Below are positions 17,261 to 25,588 of a stretch of DNA of 48,953 nucleotides, piece by piece. The stretch spans positions 1 through 48,953 of the forward strand of contig JBBECS010000040.1 of assembly GCA_040881685.1 (NCBI GenBank). Direction: 5' to 3'. The notes under the pieces are model-generated. The model worked only from the letters and a program-made list of their open reading frames with translations. It ran no database searches and had not been told where the DNA came from. How positions within the stretch are numbered: position 1 is the stretch's first letter; each line of letters begins with the position of its first letter. The position numbers were made by a program, and so were the translations under genes. Source of the DNA: Acidimicrobiia bacterium (GTDB taxonomy: Bacteria; Actinomycetota; Acidimicrobiia; IMCC26256; PALSA-555).

Positions 17261-18355
17261 CTAGGCGCCGTGCACGAGGCTGACGTGGACGGAGTCTCGG
17301 CCGGGGGCCGTGCGGGCGAGGAGCGCCATGCCCTCGTCGAGGGTGTCGAGCGTGACCACGTCGCCGACGAGCGCGCTGCGGTCGAAGCGGTTGCCGACGA
17401 GGAGATCGACGGCGACGCGCATCGACGCCGGCGTGTAGCCCGCGCCGCCGGTCAGCGTGAGCTGACGGAACACGATGAGGTCGGTGATCAGCCCCTCGAC
17501 GGGTTGGAAGTGTTTGAGCCCCGCGAGCAGGATCGTGCCGCGGTTGCGCACCAGCTGCACCGCGAGCGGAACCGTCGCGGTCACGACCGCGGCGATGTCC
17601 ATCACGACGTCGGCCATGCGGCCGCCCGTGAGCTCGCCCACCCGCGCCACCGGATCCTCCGTCTCCACGTCGATGGTGGCGTCCGCGCCGAGCGCCCGCG
17701 CCGCGGCGAAGCGGGTTGCGTCGGCGCTCGTCCCGGTGACGATCACTTGTGCAGCACCGGCGGCCTTGGCGGCCACGAGGCAGGCGAGGCCCTGGTGACC
17801 AGGACCTTGCACGACGACCGTGTCGCCGAGCTGCACGCCGGCCCGCGTCACCCAGTGCACGCCGTTGGCGAGGGGCTCGAACATCGTCAGCTCCTCGGCC
17901 GCGATGCTGTCGGGCAGTCGGTGGAGGTTCGTGCGCGGCAGCAGCGCCATCCGTTCGCCGTAGCCGCCCCAGAGACCCGGACCGTCGTCGACGCCGAGCG
18001 TGTAGCCGTACACCTGCATCGCGGTGCATTCCGGGTCGCCCGACCGACACGCCGCGCACTCGCCGCACCGCAGGATCTCGTCGACGCACACCCGATCACC
18101 CTCGGCGAGGCGCCACGCCGAGGCCGCCTCCTTCGTGATCGCCTCGATGCGGCCGACGGTCTCGTGGCCGGGGACCACCGGGAACTTCTCGCCGGGAACA
18201 CCCACACCTCCGTGCAGTTGCGCGAGGTCGCTCCCGCACAGGCCGACGGCCTCCACGCGGAGCACGGCACCGCCCGGCGGTGGCTCGGGTGCCGCGAGCT
18301 CGCGCACCTCCCAGTTGCCGTCGCCCGTGAACACGCCCGCGCGCACTGCGCTCAC
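17261..18355 (-). CDS. Zinc-dependent alcohol dehydrogenase (MDR family)
   Basis: About 364 aa. Catalytic zinc ligands Cys40 (VGLCGSD) and His64-Glu65 (GHE) and the full four-cysteine structural zinc lobe (CGECAACRSGDPEC, residues 97-110) are present. A Rossmann segment follows (VVQGPGHQGLACLVAAKAAG), with GPGHQG in place of the usual GAGxxG. Predicted NAD(P)-dependent oxidation of an alcohol. Its GTG start overlaps the stop of the upstream phytanoyl-CoA-dioxygenase-like gene (GTGA), so the dioxygenase product (a hydroxy compound) may be its substrate. Confidence 0.88.
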   Translation of the reverse strand: MSAVRAGVFTGDGNWEVRELAAPEPPPGGAVLRVEAVGLCGSDLAQLHGGVGVPGEKFPVVPGHETVGRIEAITKEAASAWRLAEGDRVCVDEILRCGECAACRSGDPECTAMQVYGYTLGVDDGPGLWGGYGERMALLPRTNLHRLPDSIAAEELTMFEPLANGVHWVTRAGVQLGDTVVVQGPGHQGLACLVAAKAAGAAQVIVTGTSADATRFAAARALGADATIDVETEDPVARVGELTGGRMADVVMDIAAVVTATVPLAVQLVRNRGTILLAGLKHFQPVEGLITDLIVFRQLTLTGGAGYTPASMRVAVDLLVGNRFDRSALVGDVVTLDTLDEGMALLARTAPGRDSVHVSLVHGA

Positions 18356-19197
18356 GCGACGCTGCTTCCCGCTCGGCGCACCGGCATCCAGTGGTACGGC
18401 GACTCCTCGTCACCCGCGGCGGCTGACTCCTTGATGTCGTCGGGCATCGCGCCCATAGCGTCGCTCTCCTCTCGCAGGCGCGCGTACGTGCGGTCGATCG
18501 TCCCCGCGACCGCGTAGTGGTACACCATCGCCGCGCGCGCACCGTTGGACCCGTTGTCCGTGGACCGGTGCATGAGATGGCTGTCGAACACGAGCAGGTC
18601 ACCGGCGTTCATGAGCACCTGCTCGGCCGCCGCGAAGTCCATGTCGACGATCTCGGTGTACCCCAGGTTGGCGTCGGAACGCTGATCAGGCACGTGCTCG
18701 TGGAGCGGTTCGGCGTGTGAGCCGGGGAGCACCGACAGTGGCCCATTGGTCGGCGTGGCGTCGGTGACAGCGAGCCACACGCCCACCTGGTGGTCGGGCT
18801 CGAAGGGGAAGTACAGCGAGTCCTGATGCCACGGCTGGCCGATCGCGCCCGGGTTCTTGAAGATGAACTGCGAGAGGAAGCAGTCGACATCGGCGCCGAG
18901 CAGCTCGCACATCACATCCAGCAGCTGTTCGTCGCGAGCGAACGCGCCGAACACCGGATCCCAATCGTGCAGCACGAAGATCTTCGACACGCGATCCTCG
19001 GGATTCACCGCTTCGGGCCACGGGTTGCGCTCGGGGTCCACGAGCGAGTGCCCGATCGGCTCCCCTATCGCGTCACGACGGCAAAGCTCAGCTGCGCGAG
19101 CGAGCATCGCGTCGCATGTCGCCGGGTCCGCGAACCGCTCGAGGATGAAGTAGCCGTTCGCATCCCATGAGGCTCGCTGTTCGGGACTGAGCGTCAA
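18352..19197 (-). CDS. Phytanoyl-CoA dioxygenase (PhyH) family Fe(II)/2-oxoglutarate oxygenase
   Basis: About 281 aa. The iron facial triad is visible: His124-x-Asp126 (PWHQDSLYF) and distal His210 (SHLMHRSTDN), with Arg221 likely binding 2-oxoglutarate. The family hydroxylates branched or long-chain substrates, sometimes as CoA thioesters. The start is TTG at 19197 because a GAGGGAAGG ribosome site lies 3 bases upstream; a longer frame to 19287 has low-quality, charged sequence. Coupled to the downstream ADH and divergent from the ADH gene at 19305. Confidence 0.87.
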   Translation of the reverse strand: MTLSPEQRASWDANGYFILERFADPATCDAMLARAAELCRRDAIGEPIGHSLVDPERNPWPEAVNPEDRVSKIFVLHDWDPVFGAFARDEQLLDVMCELLGADVDCFLSQFIFKNPGAIGQPWHQDSLYFPFEPDHQVGVWLAVTDATPTNGPLSVLPGSHAEPLHEHVPDQRSDANLGYTEIVDMDFAAAEQVLMNAGDLLVFDSHLMHRSTDNGSNGARAAMVYHYAVAGTIDRTYARLREESDAMGAMPDDIKESAAAGDEESPYHWMPVRRAGSSVA

Positions 19198-19290
19198 ATG
19201 CCTTCCCTCTCGGTCGACTGCCTTCCCTCTCGTCGGTCGCGGGACGGTACCAAGCCCCCGGTCCCTGGTCTCACTCGCGGCGAGCACCGG

Positions 19291-19296
19291 TACGCT
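19291..19296 (+). promoter_or_regulatory. -10-like TACGCT
   Basis: TACGCT lies 8 nt before the ATG at 19305 with no ribosome site, in the gap divergent from the PhyH gene. Confidence 0.4.
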
Positions 19297-19304
19297 CCCG
19301 GCTG

Positions 19305-20237
19305 ATGAGAGGGGTGCGCCACACCGAACGCGGCATCGAGGTGCTCGACGTCGCGGAACCCGACGGCGACGGTCCGATCGTCCACGTACGCGCGGCGAGC
19401 ATTTGCGGCAGCGACCTCCACATGATGGCGATGGGTCCGCTCCAGTTCACACTCGGTCACGAGTTCGCGGGCGTCCTCGACGACGGCACCGCGGTGGCTG
19501 TCGACCCCACGAGCGGATGCGGAGCGTGCGACCAGTGCGAGCGGGGGGCCACCCACCTGTGCCGGACCGGCGTGGAGCGCGTGCTCGGCCTCGGTGCCGA
19601 CGGTGGGCTGGCCGACGCCGTCTCCGCCAAAGGCCGCTCGCTCGTCCGCCTGCCCGACGGTCTCGGACCGGAGGACGCTTGTCTGGTCGAGCCGCTCGGC
19701 GTCGCGATGCACGGTGCCCGCCACGCCGGGATCCAGGGCGGCGAGCGCGTCGCCGTGGTTGGGGCTGGCGCGATCGGCCTCGCCGCGGTGGCGGCAGCGC
19801 GTCCCGTAGCCGGCGAGATCGGACTCGTCGCGCGCCACGACGCGCAGGTCACGGCCGGCGAGCGGCTCGGCGCTCGGGCGGCCAGCGGCGAGTACGACGT
19901 CGTGTTCGAAGCCGCAGGAAGCGAGAGCGCCTTGGCGACCGCGGCCGAGCTCTGCCGACCCAACGGCACGATCGTGTTCCTCAGCACGCACTGGGAACCC
20001 GTCGCGATCCCTGGCTTTCCCGCCCTGATGAAGGAGCTCGGGTTCCAGTGGTCGTACCTCTACAGCGCACACGAGCACGGTCATGACCTCGACGACGCCG
20101 CCGCGTTGCTCGCCTCCAACCCCGACATCGCGTCGACGCTCGTGACCCACCGGTTCCCGCTCGACGATGCGGCACAGGCGTTCCGGGTTGCGGCAGATCG
20201 CGCCAGCGGCGCCATCAAAGTCGTCCTGGAGCCATAG
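19305..20237 (+). CDS. Zinc-dependent dehydrogenase (MDR family), compact
   Basis: About 310 aa, shorter than the usual 340-370. Catalytic zinc residues Cys34 (SICGSD), His52-Glu53 (GHE) and structural zinc cysteines 72, 75, 78 and 86 (CGACDQCERGATHLC) are all present. Rossmann motif VVGAGAIGLAAVAAA. The shortening falls in the coenzyme-binding half. First gene of an operon with two SDRs and a thioesterase, all plausible in stepwise oxidation of a hydroxylated acyl chain. A repeat-derived leader separates it from the next gene. Confidence 0.87.
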   Translation: MRGVRHTERGIEVLDVAEPDGDGPIVHVRAASICGSDLHMMAMGPLQFTLGHEFAGVLDDGTAVAVDPTSGCGACDQCERGATHLCRTGVERVLGLGADGGLADAVSAKGRSLVRLPDGLGPEDACLVEPLGVAMHGARHAGIQGGERVAVVGAGAIGLAAVAAARPVAGEIGLVARHDAQVTAGERLGARAASGEYDVVFEAAGSESALATAAELCRPNGTIVFLSTHWEPVAIPGFPALMKELGFQWSYLYSAHEHGHDLDDAAALLASNPDIASTLVTHRFPLDDAAQAFRVAADRASGAIKVVLEP

Positions 20238-20297
20238 GCGGAGCGAACGGAGCGGATGGAGCGCAGCGGAAGTAGCGGAGAGGGAGCGGAGCAAAGG
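20238..20297 (+). repeat. GAGCGAACGGAGCG-type repeat leader, copy 1
   Basis: Purine-rich spacer between the ADH stop and the SDR start. Its last 32 bases (20265-20296) match 47075-47106 with 2 mismatches and end in GGAGCAAAG, which is the ribosome binding site for the TTG at 20298. Related GAGCGAACG tracts occur at 29486-29622 and 42147-42202. Confidence 0.75.
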
Positions 20298-21086
20298 TTG
20301 GGGATCGACCTCGAGCTGGGCGGGAAGCGGGCGCTGGTCACTGGAGCGGGCGTCGGGATCGGGCGTGCCACCGCAGTGTGGCTCGCGCGCGCCGGCTGCG
20401 ACGTCGTGCTCGCCGACAAGGATGCAGAAGCACTCACGAGCGCGTGCGATGAGGTCGCAGCCACCAGGCGCGCCGCACACGCCGTCGTCGTTGACCTGCG
20501 CGATGCGCCGAACGCGGCACAGCTGGTCACCACCGTCGTCGATGTGCTCGGAGGTCTCGACGTCGCGGTCAATAACGTCGGCAGCCTGGTCGGACGCGAG
20601 CCGGTCCCGTTCGTGGATCAGGACGATGACTACCTCCGCGATGTCGTGGAGCAGAACCTGTTCGTGACGGCGTGGTGCTGCCGGGCCGAGGCGCGGGCGA
20701 TGGCTTCCGCGGGGACGGCTGGTGTCATCCTCAACGTCACTTCCGGCGAGACGACGCGTCCCGCGCTCGACCTCGCCGCATACGGCGCGGCGAAGGCCGC
20801 CATCAACCACCTCACCCAGACGCTCGCAGCCGAGCTCGGTCCGCAAGGGATCCGGGTGAACGCCGTCGCGCCCGGCACAACGCTGACGCCGAACGTTCGC
20901 GACGCGCTCTCTGACGACTACGTTGCGCGGCTCGTCGAGTCGATCCCGCTCAGGACCATGAACGAGCCCGATGATCTCGCCCGACTGGTCGTTGCGCTCG
21001 CGTCCGATCTCGGGCGCGGGGTGACCGGGCAGCTCGTGCTCGCCGACAACGGCGCCCATCTCTCGCGGAGCCGGCCGACACGATGA
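20298..21086 (+). CDS. Short-chain dehydrogenase/reductase (SDR)
   Basis: About 262 aa classical SDR: VTGAGVGIGRATA, NNVGSLVG, LNVTSGETT (catalytic Ser) and YGAAK, C-terminal GVTGQLVLADNG. The start is set at TTG 20298 by homology of its leader with the gene at 47108: in both, GGAG lies 6 nt before the start codon at the end of the same repeat. An in-frame ATG at 20256 lies inside the repeat and would add 14 low-complexity residues. Its stop overlaps the ATG of the next SDR (ATGA). Confidence 0.87.
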   Translation: MGIDLELGGKRALVTGAGVGIGRATAVWLARAGCDVVLADKDAEALTSACDEVAATRRAAHAVVVDLRDAPNAAQLVTTVVDVLGGLDVAVNNVGSLVGREPVPFVDQDDDYLRDVVEQNLFVTAWCCRAEARAMASAGTAGVILNVTSGETTRPALDLAAYGAAKAAINHLTQTLAAELGPQGIRVNAVAPGTTLTPNVRDALSDDYVARLVESIPLRTMNEPDDLARLVVALASDLGRGVTGQLVLADNGAHLSRSRPTR

Positions 21087-21847
21087 GCGACCAGCCGTTC
21101 GAAGGCAAGGTTGCCGTGGTCACCGGTGCGAGCTCCGGCATCGGGGCGGCCACCGCCCGCCGTCTCGCGGAGGCGGGCGCGCACGTCATCGTCGCCGACG
21201 TGGCCGAAGCCCCCGGCCAGGCAGTCGCGACTGAGATCGGCGGAACGTTCGCGCACCTCGACGTGGGCGACGCCGACGCCTGGAGCCGCGTGGCCGCAGA
21301 CGCGGAGCAGGCCCACGGCGGCGTCGACCTGGCGCATCTCAACGCGGGGATCGCCCTCGGCGCGTATCCCGTCGTCGTCGAGAACCTCACCGACGACGAG
21401 TACCGCAGGATCATGGGCGTGAACGTCGACGGCGTATTCCTCGGTGTGCGCGCGCTCGTCCCCACGATCACGTCGCGAGGCGGTGGTGCGATCGTCGTGA
21501 CGGCGTCGCTCGCGGGCGTCGGGCCACACCCCGACGACCCGATCTACTCGGCAACGAAGCATTTCGTGGTGGGACTCGTCCGAAGCCTCGGCCGCCCGTT
21601 GCGCGACCACGGCATCACGATCAACGCGGTGTGCCCTGGGGCCGTCGACACGCCGTTGCTCGACACAACAGGGCGACGCGATGCGATCGAGGCCCGTGGG
21701 CGACCGCTGATGGCCGGCGACGACATCGCGGACGCGGTGATGGCGCTGCTTGCCGGTACCGACACGGGCCAGATCTACACCGTGATGACCGGTCGCGGCG
21801 CCGAGCGCTACGAGTTCCCTGGCATCCCGGGAATGCCGGGCACGTGA
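21083..21847 (+). CDS. Short-chain dehydrogenase/reductase (SDR)
   Basis: About 254 aa SDR: VTGASSGIGAATA, LNAGIALG in the NNAG position, TASLAG (catalytic Ser) and YSATK. C terminus lacks the usual TGxxxxVDGG and reads TGQIYTVMTGRG, suggesting a slightly divergent subfamily. Translationally coupled on both sides (ATGA upstream, GTGA downstream). Acts with the preceding SDR and ADH in the same operon; substrate unknown. Confidence 0.87.
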   Translation: MSDQPFEGKVAVVTGASSGIGAATARRLAEAGAHVIVADVAEAPGQAVATEIGGTFAHLDVGDADAWSRVAADAEQAHGGVDLAHLNAGIALGAYPVVVENLTDDEYRRIMGVNVDGVFLGVRALVPTITSRGGGAIVVTASLAGVGPHPDDPIYSATKHFVVGLVRSLGRPLRDHGITINAVCPGAVDTPLLDTTGRRDAIEARGRPLMAGDDIADAVMALLAGTDTGQIYTVMTGRGAERYEFPGIPGMPGT

Positions 21848-22500
21848 GCCTGCCACCCGACGCACACACCACGTACATCACGCACGACCCCGTCGAGGAT
21901 CCACCGCGGGCGCGCAAGCATGCGCTCGTGCGGTCGGTGAAACGCCTCATCGAGCTGTCGGCTCACCTCGACGTCGGTGAGGCGGATGCGGCCGCTGTCG
22001 AGGCGATCGCATCCCACGTCGATCAAGTGTGCGACGAGCTCGAACGCCTTCCCAGCCTGCATGTGAAAGGCGGACTCGGCGCGATGCGCGGCGATGACGG
22101 CGCGCTCCTCGAGCGCAGCGGGATCAGCGGTCGCAGCAACCCGCTTGCCGCGCCGGTGCAGTGGGAGCTGCGCGGGGATCATTACGTCGGCTGGGCGACA
22201 TACTCCCCCGCGTACGAAGGACCCGAAGGGCACGTGCACGGCGGGTTCGTGGCGGCCGCCTTCGACGATCTCATGGGTTCGGCCCAGACGCTCTCGGGGA
22301 TCGCGGGATACACCGGCACACTCACCGTGAGGATGATGCGGCCGACGCCACTGCTGCGCCGCATCGACTACGAGGCCGGCGTCGACCATGTGGACGGTCG
22401 CAAGATCTACGTCTGGGCCCACTCGTCGTGCGACGGTGAGCGCTTGGCGGAGGCCGAGATCGTCTTCATCGCGCCACGCGACGGCTCGAGGCCCCGCTAG
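21844..22500 (+). CDS. PaaI-type hotdog-fold acyl-CoA thioesterase
   Basis: About 218 aa. The hotdog core contains GPEGHVHGGFVAAAFDDLMGSA, shown by the HGG-F-A-A-A-F-D pattern, followed by TGTLTVRMMRPTPL, as in PaaI/DUF4442-type thioesterases that release free acids from CoA esters. An N-terminal alpha-helical extension of about 70 residues precedes the fold. The start is GTG 21844 (GTGA overlap); the frame open from 21631 runs through the SDR. A paralogue with the same extension is at 33596, sharing the SNPLAPP- and HGGF-region spacing. Ends in a 4-base overlap with the convergent DUF35 gene. Confidence 0.85.
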   Translation: MSLPPDAHTTYITHDPVEDPPRARKHALVRSVKRLIELSAHLDVGEADAAAVEAIASHVDQVCDELERLPSLHVKGGLGAMRGDDGALLERSGISGRSNPLAAPVQWELRGDHYVGWATYSPAYEGPEGHVHGGFVAAAFDDLMGSAQTLSGIAGYTGTLTVRMMRPTPLLRRIDYEAGVDHVDGRKIYVWAHSSCDGERLAEAEIVFIAPRDGSRPR

Positions 22501-22925
22501 CGAGGCGGGCGCCAGTACGGGATACCGAGATCGTCGGCAGCCTTCACGAAGTGCACCTCGATCGGCATCCCGATGTGCACAGCATCGGGATCGCAGTCGG
22601 TGACCGCACCCAGCATCATCGGGCCCTCGTCGAGCTCGACCATCACGATCACATACGGCAGCTCGTCGCGAAACGGTCGAGCTCCGTACTGACGCACGAC
22701 CGTGAACGTGTGCACGGTGCCCCGGCCACTGCACTCCAGCCACTCGGGGTCAGCCCCACACGCCGTGCACAACGCACGCGGGTAGAACTGCCGATTCCCG
22801 CACTTCGGGCACTGCTGCACGAGGAGCCGACCTTCGGACGCGGCCTGCCAGTACTCGGCGCTCACGCCGTCGGGTTGGGGCAGCGGCTTGACCCACTCCT
22901 CGACCGTCCTCACCTCCGCCTTCAC
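22497..22925 (-). CDS. DUF35 zinc-ribbon/OB-fold protein, thiolase partner
   Basis: 142 aa. A zinc ribbon (Cys39-x2-Cys42 ... Cys53-x2-Cys56) is followed by an OB-fold (GRGTVHTFTVVRQYG, ELPYVIVMVELDEGPMML). Such proteins (DUF35, also called OB_aCoA_assoc) are found beside non-canonical thiolases, and in the ChsH2-Ltp2 steroid system the DUF35 domain is required for the aldolase to fold and bind CoA substrate. The gene follows a thiolase of that general kind. GTG start with GAGGGAG 7 bases upstream; a hairpin separates it from the thiolase. Confidence 0.87.
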   Translation of the reverse strand: MKAEVRTVEEWVKPLPQPDGVSAEYWQAASEGRLLVQQCPKCGNRQFYPRALCTACGADPEWLECSGRGTVHTFTVVRQYGARPFRDELPYVIVMVELDEGPMMLGAVTDCDPDAVHIGMPIEVHFVKAADDLGIPYWRPPR

Positions 22926-22938
22926 GGGCGCGCTCCCT

Positions 22939-22963
22939 CGCCAGACCGGCTACCCGTCTGGCG
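22939..22963 (-). promoter_or_regulatory. Intercistronic hairpin
   Basis: Perfect 8-bp arms CGCCAGAC (22939-22946) and GTCTGGCG (22956-22963) with a 9-nt loop, in the 64-base gap between thiolase stop and DUF35 ribosome site. May tune expression of DUF35 relative to the thiolase or protect the mRNA. Confidence 0.5.
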
Positions 22964-22989
22964 TCCTGCGGACCGTTCGCCAGCGCGAC

Positions 22990-24162
22990 TCATGGGTGGT
23001 TCCTCCCGAGGATCGCCACACCGATGCACGAGAGCCACCCGCCCGATCCTGCGGCGAGCGCGACTTCGCAATGAGGCACTTGGGCCTCGCCGCCTTGACC
23101 GCGCAGCTGCCGCACCGACTCGATGATCAAGAAGATGCCGCGCATGCCGGGGTGGCACGACGAGAGTCCGCCGCCGTCGGTGTTGAGCGGCCACTTGCCG
23201 CCGAACTTGAGATTCCCCTCGGCGACGAACGGCCCACCCTCGCCCTGCTTCACGAATCCGAGGCTCTCCAACAAGATGAGGCAGGTGATGGTGAACGAGT
23301 CGTAGAACATCAGCATGTCGACGTCGTCATGCGTGATGCCCGCCTGCCCGAACGCGATCGGCGCGGCTTTGGCGCCGGCGCAGGTGGTGAAGTCGACCTG
23401 CTGCGACACGTTCCAATGCGTTTGCGCGCCGGCAGCACCGAGCACGTACACCGGCGGTTGGGGAAGGTCCTTCGCGCGCTCGGCCGTCGTGATCATGAAC
23501 GCACCACCACCGTCGGTGATCGCGCAGCAGTCGAGCTTGTGGAGCGGGTCGGCGATCATGCGCGAGTTGATGACATCATCGACGGTCATCGGATCGCGAT
23601 ACATCGCCTTCGGGTTGAGCATCGCGTACTCGCGCACACCCACCGCGATCTCGGCGAGCTGCTCGGACGTCGTTCCGAACTCGTGCATGTGGCGCATCGC
23701 GTGCATCGCGTAGCTGCCGACGAGGGAGTTCCCGTACGCGGCCTCGTGTTGCATCGGGCCTGACACCCGCTGGCCGGCCCGCTGGAAGCCGCCGGTCCCG
23801 AGCCGTCGACCCATGCGCGACAGCTGATCGGAGCCGTAGGTGACGAGTGCGGTATCGCACAGGCCGTCGCGTATTGCTGCCGCCAAGTGCTGCACGTGGA
23901 ACTCAAACGACGAGCCACCGGTCATCGTGCCGTCGATGTATTTGTGGTCGATGCGCAGGTACTCGGCCATCGTGACCGCGTCGTCGACCATCATCCCGCC
24001 ACCGCCGCCCGCGTTGACGTAGCCGTCGATCTCGGACTTCTCGATGCCGGCGTCGGCGATCGCCCGTTGCGCCGCGAGTGTGTGGTGCTGAACGCCATCG
24101 AGGTCGGGCGCCACCGGGTACTCGGAGAGGCCGACGCCGATGATCACGGGTGTGCGGTCCAT
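22990..24162 (-). CDS. SCP2/Ltp-type thiolase-superfamily protein lacking the usual nucleophilic Cys
   Basis: About 390 aa with the thiolase fold (ADAGIEKSEIDGYV, MIADPLHKLDCCAITDGGGA, NTDGGGLSS near the end). At the usual nucleophile position it reads GGSSFEFHVQHL, with Ser in place of Cys; the classical GHP motif is CHP and the C-terminal CxGG cysteine is AGSGG. A tyrosine in MFYDSFTIT corresponds to a conserved Tyr of Ltp2-like aldolases. Thus retro-aldol or lipid-transfer activity is more likely than thiolysis. Followed by its DUF35 partner and preceded by the TetR gene. ATG 24162 chosen; longer frame would enter TetR. Confidence 0.82.
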   Translation of the reverse strand: MDRTPVIIGVGLSEYPVAPDLDGVQHHTLAAQRAIADAGIEKSEIDGYVNAGGGGGMMVDDAVTMAEYLRIDHKYIDGTMTGGSSFEFHVQHLAAAIRDGLCDTALVTYGSDQLSRMGRRLGTGGFQRAGQRVSGPMQHEAAYGNSLVGSYAMHAMRHMHEFGTTSEQLAEIAVGVREYAMLNPKAMYRDPMTVDDVINSRMIADPLHKLDCCAITDGGGAFMITTAERAKDLPQPPVYVLGAAGAQTHWNVSQQVDFTTCAGAKAAPIAFGQAGITHDDVDMLMFYDSFTITCLILLESLGFVKQGEGGPFVAEGNLKFGGKWPLNTDGGGLSSCHPGMRGIFLIIESVRQLRGQGGEAQVPHCEVALAAGSGGWLSCIGVAILGRNHP

Positions 24163-24170
24163 AGGGCCGC

Positions 24171-24794
24171 TCAGGTTGGCACGCCGGCCGTCTCGATCAC
24201 CATTCGACGGACCGAGAGATCGAGCAGTCGGCCGACTTCGGCAAGGGTCAGTCGGCCGTGCGCGACGGCGACGAACGCCGAGAACATGATCAGCTGCAGC
24301 GCCTGCACCGTCGCGGCGCGGTCCGAGATGCGCGCGTCGGCCAGGGCGATCGTCATCCATTCATCGAACGCCTCGTCGGCGAGTGGGCGCACAGAAGCGA
24401 CCGCAGGGTCGGAAGACGCCAGCGCGATTGCGGTCGCCTGCACCACGCCACCCGTGCCGGCTGCGCCTTCGACGGCGCGACGGAACACGCTCGCCACCCG
24501 GTCCGCTGCGGTCGCACCCCGCGGCGGACGCGCTCGGAGCCGCTCGGACAGCGTGTGTACGCCCACGAGGTAGACCTCGGCGTACACGTGCTCCTTCGAT
24601 GCGAAGTACGTGTACGCAGTGGCCGTGGACACGCCCGCCTTCCTGGCGATGTCCCGCATCGTGAGGACCTCGATGGACCGAGACCGGGCGAGGGCCGCGC
24701 CGGCGTCGATGATCCGCTGGCGAGTAGCCGCGGCGTCGGAGCGGAGCGGGCGCCGTGCCAGCACGCGCGCAGCCACCTTCACTCCCGCGATCAC
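24171..24794 (-). CDS. TetR-family transcriptional regulator
   Basis: About 207 aa. An N-terminal helix-turn-helix is clear: ATRQRIIDAGAALARSR, then MRDIARKAGVSTATAYTYFASKEHVYAEV, whose core VSTATAYTYFASKE is the recognition helix region. The C-terminal part is a helical ligand-binding domain. Start GTG 24794 gives a GTGA overlap with the methyltransferase stop. Fourth position from the promoter of the KshA-like operon counting downstream genes, it probably autoregulates; the perfect palindrome at 26720-26735 in front of that operon is the obvious candidate operator. Ligand unknown, likely an acyl- or steroid-CoA. Confidence 0.88.
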   Translation of the reverse strand: MIAGVKVAARVLARRPLRSDAAATRQRIIDAGAALARSRSIEVLTMRDIARKAGVSTATAYTYFASKEHVYAEVYLVGVHTLSERLRARPPRGATAADRVASVFRRAVEGAAGTGGVVQATAIALASSDPAVASVRPLADEAFDEWMTIALADARISDRAATVQALQLIMFSAFVAVAHGRLTLAEVGRLLDLSVRRMVIETAGVPT

Positions 24795-25588
24795 GGCTTC
24801 CGGCCCCGCACCTGGATCGAGAGCGGACCCAGCATCACGAATCCCGGTGTCCGCGCCTGAGCGAGCGCGGCGTCGAGCTCCGCCGGATCGAACGCGCCGA
24901 CATCGATGAGGCGATCGCGGATGTACTCGACCGCGAGGAACCACCACTCCGAGCTGTCTTCGCCGGCCCGCATCGTGTCGGCGTGCCCGACCGCGGTGAG
25001 GTCGCTGAGGCCGCGGTCCTGGAACTGCGCGAGGAGGCTCGTCCCGAAGTTCGGGTCGCGGTACTCCTGGCTGGCCGAGGCGACGCACACCAACCGGTGA
25101 AGCGCGCCGAGCGGCTCTGGCAGTGGCTGCGCCTCGAAGGCACGCATGTCGGACTCCTCGGCGACGAGCCATCCACCCGGTCGCAGTGCGCGCACCAACC
25201 GGTCGAGCACGGCCTCCCGCGCGGCAACGTGCTGGAGCACGGCGCGCACGTGCACGAGGTCGAAAGAGTCGTCAGGCAATTGGTCGCTCGTGATGTCGTG
25301 CTGGCGGACCTCGACGTTGTCAGGAGGCTCGGCGTGAAAGCGCAGGTCGATGTCGGTCGACAGCACTGAGCCCGTCGGTCCGGTTGCGTCCGCCATCCAC
25401 GCCGAGATGGTCCCGGCTCCGGCACCCACCTCGAGGCAACGCCAACCGGCGGAGATCCCGGTCGCGCGCAACGCCTCGATGGTGAACGGGTCCCGCCAAC
25501 GCGCGAGCACGCGCAGCCGGGTGTGCTCACGGGCCGTCGTCTCGTCGTCTTCGGCGATCGTGTAGCTGGCGTCGGGGTCGGCCGTCAC
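24791..25588 (-). CDS. Class I SAM-dependent methyltransferase
   Basis: About 265 aa. SAM-binding motif I is CLEVGAGAGTISAWMA, motif II-like DIDLRFHAEP, then DSFDLVHVRAVLQHVAAREAVLDRL and LRPGGWLVAEE, all typical of Methyltransf_11/25 proteins. GTG start at 25588 overlaps the stop of the Rieske gene (GTGA), and its own stop overlaps the TetR start. Why a methyltransferase sits in a steroid-like oxygenase operon is unclear: it might modify a hydroxylated intermediate, a quinone or a cofactor. Confidence 0.85.
   Translation of the reverse strand: MTADPDASYTIAEDDETTAREHTRLRVLARWRDPFTIEALRATGISAGWRCLEVGAGAGTISAWMADATGPTGSVLSTDIDLRFHAEPPDNVEVRQHDITSDQLPDDSFDLVHVRAVLQHVAAREAVLDRLVRALRPGGWLVAEESDMRAFEAQPLPEPLGALHRLVCVASASQEYRDPNFGTSLLAQFQDRGLSDLTAVGHADTMRAGEDSSEWWFLAVEYIRDRLIDVGAFDPAELDAALAQARTPGFVMLGPLSIQVRGRKP

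Noticed and set aside
20238-20297. CRISPR-like or tandem-repeat array
   Set aside because: The GAGCGAACGG units are irregular, lack spacers and no cas gene is present.
19194-21059. 621-aa open frame on the minus strand
   Set aside because: Antisense to ADH and SDR genes and crosses a promoter gap; no motif.
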